NCBI RefSeq assembly: GCF_000003815.2
Contig: NC_049981.1
Span: 30,879,387 to 30,943,386, forward strand
DNA: 64,000 nt
DNA from: Branchiostoma floridae
Lineage: Eukaryota; Chordata; Leptocardii; Amphioxiformes; Branchiostomatidae
Direction of reading: 5' to 3'
Both the position numbers and the translations under genes were made by a program. Positions within the stretch are counted from its first letter, which is position 1, and each line of letters starts with the position of its first letter. The notes under the pieces were generated by a model, which worked only from the letters and a program-made list of their open reading frames with translations, had not been told where the DNA came from and did not search any database. This document shows, piece after piece, positions 12,401 to 24,400 of this stretch.

Positions 12401-15400
12401 CAGACACAAGCAGTAAGAATCTTGTCTATATTGAATACAAAATCTTATCAGCCCATGAGAGGTCTTCTTACGGAGTTTGACTGAATGTAGACTCTTGACT
12501 CTTACCACCCAGCCTTACCAGTCCCTCATCTTACATCCTTACATCTCAAGTCTCCTTAACATGATTATTAACCCTAATCCTCAGACTAAACTACTTCATT
12601 CCTATATTCTCCTCTCATTGAGAAAGTCCATTGAAAAATCTGGACTCCATGACGCGAAACTGATGAAAATGCATTTCCGTCAGCTGAAAATGTCATTTAA
12701 CAACGAAAAACTAACAGCATGGGCTCCCAAACAAGGAGTGAGATGGAAAAAAGAACTGGAGACGGAAAAAAGTTAGAGCTGTAAACAGCCCTACCAGTCT
12801 ATCATACCCATCACAAGCCCTCCCCATCACAATTCTCCCCCGAGGAGGTATATAGGGAATGACAATCATGGTGCCAGCCATAATCATACTCATCTCATAC
12901 TCAGCTCACACAAACTCAAGCAGGAGTGATCCAAACCACTACCGCCTAAGCACTCCCCCAAAACCTTCTCTTTAAGGCTTAGCGCTTGATTTAGCTAAGA
13001 ACCTTCCCAGGGCCATTAGTAATAGCTCTCCATTTAAAGAAAATTTGCCTTCACCATAAAGAAGAAAGCGCGATTGCACTTTCTCCCTCCTCAAGAACGA
13101 ATGATCAGGGTCAGACCGTGACTTAACATCCTACACAAGTCCGTGAGGAGACATTTTTATAAGGAGCATAACGTCCCCCAACTGTTACGATGCTGGTAAC
13201 CTTTGACTATCACTGCCCAGTTACTGCTTGGTAGTTGCCCCCTATATCCTTTATGTTAGCGCTGCGTGCTGGGGTTATGTGCTCTAAGGCACTTTGCCGA
13301 TCGATTGGTTAAAGTCAGGAAGAGTTGTAGTTCCTTCGGGAGGGCTCGGCCAGAGTTAAGGAGAAGGGAGAGAGCTCTTCAGTGATCTGTCTTGTCAGGG
13401 CGGTAATGCTAATGTCTTAGAACTTTCTAAGGGCCTTTCCATCATATAATAGAGTAGAGATGGTGTTCAGGCATTCTCCCCATTCAGACAGTCATTTTCC
13501 CCAAGTGTTTGTAGTACGAGTGAAGTTTGACTACTGTGCTGTTTTTGCTGAAATGATAAACAATAAAGGTATTCACTGTCAGCGTAAGAAAATGTAGATT
13601 TCTTCACAAATTTTCATTACCATAAAATTATGTTTTAATTTGTATCCAATACTTAAGAATTGATGGTAGGACAACGGTATGACAACCATGCTCTGACATC
13701 TCTGAAATTTTGCAGCATGAAATTCCAGCATTTTCAGTGCGCCCCCTTCCCCTTTCTTGTTAGTGGAGGGGCCCCACCTTTAGCTGGGAGATGCTACACT
13801 GTAATGGGCAACCTTTCCAATTGGAGAGGACAATAAAAGTGAAATGTAGGTATGAAGGGATACCTGCCGATGTGTTAGAGGGGACCAATGGATTCGTTTC
13901 GGTTCCAACGAAACATCCGTCTTGCAGAGGGTTTGGCTTGAATGCAGAAGTACTCATGCATTTTAGGAAGTGGGTAGAAAACCTGAGAAAAGCTCCAATT
14001 TTAGTACATGTAAGTGGTCTTAAATGGCTGCAAATTTAAAGAGAACTCAAGCTGGTGTGTTGTGCAGAAAGGCAGTTGTACCGGCTATATAGATAAAGAT
14101 ACAGATACAGAGGTCTACTGAAAAAAAACACATATGCAATGCGTGTATCGATTGGTGTTTGGTTCTAGTATTGAAACAAAATGAGGAGGGGGTCTGACAC
14201 AAAATATAGTGAAAATTGAGCAAGAGGCCAGGTAGGAAAAAAAGGGACTTGGAGGGAACTTGTATCTTCTTCTAGACTTTGTGTATACCAAGGTACCGAC
14301 TTTCCTCTCGGACACAGCTCTCATGTTTGTCAAATTGAAAACAAAACATCTAAAAAGATTAAGAGGCCGTCTCTTTTTTTTCTCCCCAGACAGATCACAG
14401 TTTCGTAGCTCAATTTTCCAGCAATAAAATTTGTGTGGCCAAATTGAAAAACATTTAAATACGACAAAAATTTTAAGAGATCGTCTGTCTTTTTTCTCCC
14501 CACACAGATCACAGTTACGTGGCGCAGCCTGACCTCACGCGGTCCACCGGAAACGTCCGTGGCTTCCCGGTCATGCCGACACTCGCCTTCTCCGACGACA
14601 AGATCCCCATGACGATGTCCCCTCTCCATAGCAACAACAGCCTCAAGATCAAGGTCGTGCCACCGGACGTGCCCATGACCCGACCCATCACCCCTAGCAA
14701 CCGGTCCGCCACGCCCAGCAACATGTCAACCCTTCAGCGTAACGCCCAGATCATGAGCAACAGTCTGCCGGACATGCAGCCCAGCACGCCGGAAATGTCG
14801 GACGTTGGGACAAGCACGAGGAGGCCGAGTTCAATCTACGACGCGGAAAACTTGGCGAAGATTCTGCCGTCCTACGTGGATCCGGCGTTCGCGGCCTGCG
14901 GAACGATAGGCGCCGAGGGCGGGAGGTTAGCGATACAGGAGTCAGGTGAGAAGAACACTTTGAACTTGTCAATGTTGGTTTGGAAGGACACTTGGAATGT
15001 GGAAATCCAATAAACGTTAAACCTTTTTTTCGTGTAACTTGTTGCAGAATGTACAGTTGAGTGTCACTGAGTTAAAAAGTCGATTATTTTGACTTAAGTT
15101 TCCACATTCCCAGTGTCTTTTCAAACTTATATTCTTAAAAACCCAGAAGAATCTTTTTCTAGCAGCTTTTCCTGTGTGGTGTCAAATTCCTTCGCACTAC
15201 AGTAGCCATTTATGTTGGTCACATTATCATGAAACAGTGATCTTGCAATTTATGGACCAAAAAAACAAACAGAAACGTTAGACAATCAGAATGTCAGAGA
15301 GGAAGAAAAGCATCAAATTATTCAAAGGCATTAAAGGTGTCAAATCCTGTATACCCTAGTAGTCTTTTTTGTTGGTCACATTATCATAAACAAGACATCT

Positions 15401-18400
15401 TGCAAGCGATGAACCGGAAAACAAACAGTAGACTATCAAAAGGATGATAGGAACAGAAAGCATCGAAGGCACAACCCATTCCTTTCTTGTGTGATATTAG
15501 GTGCTAGATTGCCTACTAGACCTTTCTGTTGCTTGCATTTTCATAAACTAGCGATCTTGCAAGCGATGGACCGAAAAACACACAGTACACTATCAGTTAC
15601 TTGATAGGTACAGAAAGCATCGAAGGCGACGTGCTGTTCTTTACCCAGTCACCCGTATCAGGAGGAGTCACGACAGAAGAGACAGGCGGTAATTCGCGGT
15701 GTCTGTTCCCACATGCTGACATTTTCAGAGTCAATTTCCCCTGATGGGAGCATCATTACCACACCTTCTTGTCCCGTTATGTTTTCCCCCAGCGAATGTG
15801 CTGCTAGGTTCACCCCTGACATTCCAAGGGGTCACCGGCGGCGTCACCTGACATTTTGTTAGATTTGTCCTCTCTTGTGAAGGTCAATGAAAATATGGAT
15901 GCTCCGACGTTATCCCTCCCTATTGATATTCTGCTGTTGATTTTTTTTGTGACTTGATGCAAATTTGGGAGTCGAGAACACAGTCAGATGTAGTAGAGAT
16001 GTTAGAAACTAGCTAGTAATTTCACCCGTGTTTCTTTTGATAAAGAGATTTGGGGCAAATTGATCAACTGACTTTATTTTTTTAAAATCTGAAGTTCACA
16101 TGTTCAATAACCCTGTAACTGCATTGCACTGTTGTGCTTTCTTCCATTTTGGTTGCCAACATATGAAACTATTTTGTAAAACTTGGCACAGGAAAATGCC
16201 AGTTTGTCTCAAAGTGATTCAAGTTTCTCTCCAAGTATGTTAACGTTATATGTTAATTCAGCAAATATTTCTAAAGCTAATATAACAAGTGTTATAAAGT
16301 TATCATTAGGGTTTATCAGTCTTATCAGAATTGTTGACAACAGGTGATAGAAAAGAACACTGCAAGGTTGAGTCAAGGGCAAGGACTGATGGTGTCTTGG
16401 AAGACATCTTGAACCCTCCTTGCTGTGACATAATTGGGAAGTTGAGCAGAAATGGTTTGGAAAATGTCAAGTCATCAGTCTGAGATAATGAAGTGCTCAG
16501 GAGCTGTCCCTAACTTCGTTGGGTTGTGTGAAGGGGGCGGTCGACCGTTACCGCCGAAATGCCAACAGCAATCACGACCAACCATGAGAGAAATAGGGCG
16601 GTGCTGGTGGCATTTATTGTCCCTTAAGACATGTGGGAGTGAATTAAGGAAACCTGGGGGGCGGACCTCGACTTTAAGGAGCTCAGACAGTGATGAAGGA
16701 CATCTCGTGATAGCTGGGTAGGGAGAGAAGGGATTATGGGATTGTGTGTGAAATAAAGAAGACTCTTGACGTGTGAAACATGATTATTAAAGACACAAAA
16801 TGTTCTAGGGACAAGTTTGTGTTACACAGCCCCATATGCTGTTCATTGATGCTGAATGTGTAAATAATTTTTCTCAAAAGTTTACACATTCTTATTTTTG
16901 TCATAACCTACACTATTCATCTTTAAATATTTGTTAAAGATTGTAGAATCATTTGTGATTTTGAAATGACCTTGAAGACTTATGCTTTGTTCTTTTTTGC
17001 CCCCCTCCCGCAGGTGTGAGCCTCCTGATTCCCAGCGGAGCCATCACGGATGGACACACAGAGGACATTTTTATCGCGGTGTTGCGTGAAGAAAAAGACA
17101 GACCAAAAATGAACGCGAAACAGACACTGTTGGGCCCTGTGGTCGCGGTCGGCCCCCATGGACTCCACTTTAGAAAACCCGTCATTGTGACCTTCGGGCA
17201 CGCGGCGGGATTACGGGAGCGAAACTGGGAGTTAACACTGCTGTCCAGCGAGAGTCATCCGAACAGAAGCCCCTCCTGGCAGGTCAGTACAGAACTGCAA
17301 CCAGACTAATGCTTTCCTATAGGAATAAGGATCTTAGCTGTTGGACAAGCTAACAATTTTCCTATTAAATTTTTTTATGAAAAATACTTCATAGAGTATT
17401 GGATTTCTAGAATCAAAATATTTTTTAAAGTCACAATCAGTGGAAGATGACCCATTTTTTCTGAGTTTGTCTGTGCCCATTGGTTGTTGGAAAATTAACT
17501 TCAATGTAAAAGTGATGCATGACACTTCATTTGCCAGGTTGATTATGAGAAAATATAGATAGCTTGATTAAGTTAGAGATAGATACATAGATTGATTGAT
17601 TAATTGATTGATTGATTGAACGATGGAATATAAAAATCAATGCATCAGACTCCTCTTGCATTGCCAGGTTGACTAAGATCCATAACTATTGAAGTAATTG
17701 CTATTTGGCATATCTTATTACCAGGTCCTGGATGTCTAACCTTCATCGAAGACTAAAATAATAACAGATTGATTGATTGACTGTTTGATTGCAGAACTTG
17801 GTGCTGATTGGCGAGGAGACGTTAAACACGACAGCGTACTGCCAGGTTGACGAGCGGGACTGCCACGTGATGGTGGAGCATCTCTCCTCGCGCTACGCTC
17901 TGATTGGTCAGTCCGCGCCGGCCACGCAGGCCGTCAAGAGACTGAGGCTGGCTGTGATTGCCGCGCCGCTGCAGCCGTCTGGCGATTACAACTTCCGGGT
18001 CTACTGTGTGGCCGACAACTCCGACGAACTTGAGGTACGTTCTCAAACAAGTGCTTTTAAAAAAGCTGGCATTTTTTTTCTCCTGAAGGCAGTCAGTCGT
18101 TAATACGTCAAATTTGTGACACCTCTTACCATCATACAATGCTAACAACTCCGATGAACTTAAGGTACGTTCTTCTAGAAACGTCATTCTGTATGAACAC
18201 TCTTACTTGTTTTTGTTTTTTTCCTTGTGTCGCTTTATTACTAGCCTCCTCAACCTCACCCTGACACCTTTTGGCTACCCTTAACATGTGCAAAAAATTA
18301 TTTACTTTCAGCTCTAGTCATCCGTTGATGTACCAATTATACAACACTCATGAAAACAAGCCTTTTCAACTCCAAACTTTTTCAGCTCCAACCCTTTTTC

Positions 18401-21400
18401 TTTGAATTTAAAGCTTAAAAAGATGAAACTAGTCTGTTAAATACATGACATAAAAAAGCCTTTTTTGAGATTTTTAAAGTGAACCATTGGTACATTGTGG
18501 ATCTCGTGTCATCACCATTGCAGTTTCTCATGGTAGCAACCAGACGAAAGCTTGCATTGCAAAATTCCCTCAGGAGACCCAGACAGAAGTTAGCCCCACA
18601 TTTCCGCCTGCCATTCGTCCCTCGCACCCACTCTCTGGACCTTGTCAAAGCCTGTCCCTACTCTTAGTGGTGGTCTGTTATTGAGGAGTCCATAATGTGA
18701 GGTTTAGGGTGGTCTGGGGAGGAGATAAAGAGCATTTTGTGCCAGACAACTCACAAAGAAAACACAAGAAATTCAGAATACTAGTAGCTGGCACAAATTT
18801 TTAGACTATAGTTACTGTTACTGTAGTAGATTTGTAATAAGTACAATATTGTTGAAATATTTACAACTATTTAAAACTGAGGGAAGTCTGTCAGATTCCA
18901 TTGAATATTTGGTAACTAGCTCTTGACTTTAATGTTTTGTTTCATAGTTGGTAAATAACTGTGAGTGAGCTACAGTGTAGTATGACCTCTACCTGCTGCT
19001 AAGTTATAACTCTGTAGCTAGCACAGATTTGGAGCCAAATTAAAAGACTGCCTGAGTCTGAAGGAAGAAGTTTGATAACAAAAGATTCCAAAGACGCACA
19101 GACAACACAAGAAAACCAGAGTTTCCCCAGACAGTTCTGTAATCTCCCTCCCCTTCCTGTGATGTAATGCCACACGGAGTAGCTTCCCTCAGCAACTTCC
19201 CAGACATTCTCAAGCACAAACTTAGAGATATTGAAGAAAAAGGAGGCTGGGAAAGAAACCTCAATCTATCAACATTTTACTCCATGGGAACGATGTGAAT
19301 CAAGGTTGTTAATTTCCCCTTAGAGTATGATTTCAGATCAACATTCCATGCTAGCATTTGATATGATAAGACCACGCCAATTGATTCCATTGGTTCTTCA
19401 AATTTTTTAAACAAAAGTATAGCAAATGGACATCATAAAAGCAGGGTTCAGGGGGGGGGGGAAACTTGAATATTGCCATATTTAGTCCATTAAATTGAGT
19501 GCAACAAAGCATAAAACTGGTCCTCTGCCTTTGTTTTCAGTGTTTTTCTAGTCAAGCATATCTTTTTGAATTTTTTTTCAAATCCAAGAACCTAAAAATG
19601 AGACAGTTGTGGCCTAAAAAGTCCGAAAACCAGTCTATTGATTTGGTGTGGCCTAACGTTGCCTAAAGCGTTCCCACATTAACAAGACATACCCCAGGGT
19701 GGAGGAAACAAGTGTCCGGCTGTGTTTGACACCAGGCTAAAAATACTGGCAGGCAGGAACAGGTCTGCTTTGAAGTGGCAGGACCTGGGAAATGTCCTGA
19801 GGTCGGAGAGTAGTGGGAAACATGTGGGAACCTGGCAGGGGTTTAGCTCCTGTCATTTAACCAACATTCTGTAGATTAGAGCCACATATTATTTGAGCAT
19901 CTGCCCAGAACAAAGTCACTTATCTTGATATGTTTTGTGTGTGTGTGTAGTCTTTAGTTTTTATTATTTTGTTTCTCAGCAGTTTGTTTCAGCATCAATT
20001 CATAAAGAAAATATTGCAATGTATTTTACTACAGCAAAAGAAAACAATTTCATGCTGTAGATCGGAGCCACATATTATTTGATTTGAGCGATAGAGAAGT
20101 CACTTATCGTGATAGAAAAAACATGGATACATTGTATGTGTTTTTTGTGTGTGTAGTCTTTAATTTTTATTATTTTGATTCTCAGGAGTTTTTTACAACA
20201 TCAATTCATAAAGAAAGAAATTGCAATGTATTTTACTACAGCAAGAGAAAATAATTTCATGACTGTCTTGTAGCAATGGAATTCAGAGACTGAAAAAAAT
20301 CAATCTTTTAAGAAGGAATTCACATCATTTTAACATTATCTCATTTTCTCCCCCTTACAGGGAGTGGTACAGTCCGAGGCTATGTTGGGGGGTCAGATGC
20401 TGGACACGCCCAAGATTCTCCCCTTCAAGGACAACGGCCGTGACCTCTGTCTGAGCATCGAGGAGACTTTGCCAGGATGGAAGAGCCGACTCGGCGCAAA
20501 CTTCCAGGTGAGGCTTCTAGTGCAGTGGGGACACCTAGCAATACTGGTGAAAAGTGCAGGCACCTGTTACAACAAATAGACTGTTGAACACAATACACCA
20601 GTCTTTTAAAATTTTTTGGGTGGAAAGAATGTGAACTTCCAGGTAGGAAGACTGGTTTCTGGTGCAGTGGGGACATCTAGCAGTAATTTCAAAAACTGCA
20701 GGCACCTGCTTTTACCAAAAGAATGTGCAAACAAATGCAAGTAAAAGTAACATCAGAAAGTAGTGATGTGCTTCCAATGTTTTTGTAGATTTTGATAATA
20801 GTTCCCCTTATTTGAAATACCTATTTGAAGGTTGTTGTTGGCATCCTTCTGTCTTGAGAGACAATGGAGTAGGCAAACTTGCTGACTTGAGTTATAACTA
20901 GAGTTCGGGGACCTCATACCTCCATGAAATATTTATTGCTTTTTTGTGGATGGTATGTATGTTTATAGTTGGTTGTATTTGAGAGTAAAAGTTATATATG
21001 TTATGGGAAAGAAGTGGTGTAATCATTTAAATATCGCAAATGGGAACAAAATATAGGTGCGAATACCACAGACAGTAACCACTCATTTTCCAAGACAGGC
21101 ATTATGTTCTACATACTGGGTAAAATCGCAACTGTATGCTTTGTCATAATATGACACATGACAAATTCAATAATGAAATACAAGAAATACAATACAGGAT
21201 ACAAACACATCATCAACACAACCAAAAGGACATGAAATATCCGTCAACCAATACCTATATGTAGGATACGGGGACAAGTTGATGCCCGATATATAATAAT
21301 GCAAATACTTACCAACACAACATCAGCATAAGCCACGCGGAGCACAAAATCTAACAGCGCAAACGAAGTAACACACCAGGTCCCCAAAGGTACAAGTGGC

Positions 21401-24400
21401 TAAATACAAAGTTATTTATCATATTCAAATTGTCCAGCATCGGGAAACAGTTGCCCAGCATCGGGAAACAGTTGCTTTAAGGAGTTAAATGTTACATTAC
21501 CCTAACCAGTTGCTATACGCAACAACTTTTCAGATAAGGGATTACCTAACACATCCACATATTAGATATGTAATACATCCAATTACATACTAACGAAACG
21601 TCCGCGTAACGCAAGTCACACCACAAAACATCTAACAACACAAACGAAATATAACATACTGTGTCCCCAAACGCACAAGTACATACATGCAATTTATTAT
21701 CACAATCAAAATTGTCCGCCTCCCAAAACAGATGTTCTAAAATGTTGGGCTGGGCAAACAGCGGGTCTAATTAATGTGCCAACTGTTACAAATATTTCAA
21801 ACAGTCCTAAGCAGACATAAATAAAACTACTGGGGGTTCCCCAAACAGCTGTCATAGAAATCACCTCACTATCTGCTTGCAGCTAAGCCCATTAACAAAC
21901 ACATAAAGCACGATGCTTGTTCCAATATATCTCAAATATAGGGGTGATTTCTGATATTATTACATCAATTATAACGACGGATACGGCTCCCAAAATCTCA
22001 TCGATTCGAGCTTTCATCACCCCACCAACACAACAAGTATGAAACCAATCCATCCAGCCGTTCTTGAGTAATCTTGTACACAGACAGAGACACATAACAC
22101 ACCCCACCAACACAACAAGTATGAAACCAATCCACCCAGCCGTTTTTGAGTAATCTTGTACACAGACAGCCAAAACTCGGGATTCCCCAAACAGCTGTCA
22201 TAGAAATGACCTCACTATCTGCTTGGAGCTAAGCCCATTAACAAACACTTAAAGCACGATGCCTGTTCCAGTATATTACAATTATAGGGGTGATTTCTGA
22301 TACGTGCATCGTTTCACGACTGTGTGCAGGCACACCAAACCGTATGCGAATATCGCAAACGGGACATCAACTATAGTTGCGATAATCACAGACAGTAACG
22401 ACTCATTTTCCAGGACAAGCAATATGTCATACATATTAGGTAAAACCGCAACTGTATGCTTTGTCATAATATCACATACGAAAAAACCAAGGAACCAACG
22501 TGCATCGTAGGACGACGGTGAACACCGGGCACACCAAACCATATATCAATATCGCAAACGGGAACAAAATATAGGTGCGAAAACCACAGACAGTAACCAC
22601 TCATTTTCCAAGACAGGCATTATGTTCTACATACTGGGATAAATCGCAACTGTATGATTTGTCATAATATGACATATGACAAAAACACTACTGCAATACA
22701 AGAAATACAATACAGGATACAAACACATCATCAACACAACCAAAAGGACATGAAATATCCGACAACCAATACCTACATGTAGGATACGGGGACAAGTTGG
22801 TGCCCGATATATAATAATGCAAGTACTTACCAACACAACATCAGCATAAGCCACACGGACCACAAAATCTAACAGCGCAAACAAAGTATAACACACCAGG
22901 TCCCCAAAGGCACAAGTGGCTAAATACAAAGTTATTTATCATATTCAAATTGTCCAGCATCGGGAAACAGTTGCCCAGCATCGGGAAACAGTTGCCCAGC
23001 ATACTAACGAAACTTCCGGGTTACGCAGCCCAAAACAGATGTTCTAGAATGTTGGGCTGGGCAAACAGGGGCACTAATGTGCCAACTGCTACAAATATTT
23101 GAAACGGTCCTAAGCAGACATAAATAAAACTAATGGGGGTTCCCCATACAGCTGTCATAGAAATCACCTCACCATCTGCTTGCAGCTAAGCCCATTAACA
23201 AACACATAAAGCACGATGCCTGTACCAATATATCTCAAATATAGGGGTGATTTCTGACATTATTACATCGATTATAACGACAGATACGGCTTCCAAAATC
23301 TCATCGTTTCAAGCTTTTATCACACCGCACCAACACAACAAGTATGAAACCAATCCATCCAGCCGTTCTTGAGTAAACATCTACACAGACAGAGACACCT
23401 AACAGAAAATATAACCTCCATTCCATGACATTTCATGGAGGCAACTAGGTACAAAATAACAGGTAAGGGACAATAAAAATGTTGTTTTCATTTTGTACTG
23501 ACCAGTTTGTTATGTCATTTCAGGAGATACCATTCCACCATGTGTGGGGGAGCAGCCAGACCGGCCTCCACTGTTCCTTTATGATGGAGCGCACCGACCC
23601 CCAGATCCAAATGGTCACGGCCCGAATCCAAGTCTTCCAGGGCTCGCCTGAGGAGGAAAGGCAGAGCCTGAACATCACAGCAAGTGTCAGTAGAGAGGTA
23701 AGGAGTCTTCTACTTTCTTCTCACGTCTTAGAATATTCAATGTAGATCAGTGCTGTCCCCAGCTTTGGATTTTGTTTCATCTCATTCATTGTTTGGGAGC
23801 CCATTTTGTTAATTTTCGTTGTCAGATCTGTTGCATTGGTCAACTCGTTTGGCAACATTTATCGATAGGATGCGGTCTTGCGCTGCTACTGACATGATTT
23901 TTATGATATTCATACGTTGAGCATTCCAAAGTCGCTAGCTCATACACGTTGTTAGAATGTCACAGATAAGTGAATTACATTTCCAATACTCCTATAAACT
24001 GGATCAAGATCTCCATTTGGAATTTTGAGGAGAGTTCAACAGTTGAGCATTCCAAAGCTGCAAGCTCATACATAATATCCAAGCAGATCCTACAATGGAT
24101 TAAGATATTACCAAACTGGCCAAGAAGTGTAGTCAGTCAAGAAGTGTCCATTTGCCATGTAGCAAAACTCACTCCTAAGCCGGCTTCACTCCTCTGCCAG
24201 CTTTTGATACTATCTTATGCTACTGTAGAATCTGCTTGGAGATTAGCTCATACACACTGTTAGTATGGTCATATGTACATGTCACTGATAGGTGAATCAC
24301 ATAAGGAAACTCTTTTTTTCTCCATTCTCCAGGGAAGAATGCCACAGACCACGCCGTCCCTCAGGCACAAACGTGAGCCCACCCTGCTGAGGTCGGAGAG

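Noticed and set aside
13178-13590. Possible solo LTR (TGTTACGATGC start, AATAAAGG near the end)
   Set aside because: No matching TAACA-type end and no target duplication could be found, so the boundaries are unsupported.
14751-14972. Minus-strand frame opposite the UNC5 linker exon
   Set aside because: An antisense shadow of a GC-rich coding exon.
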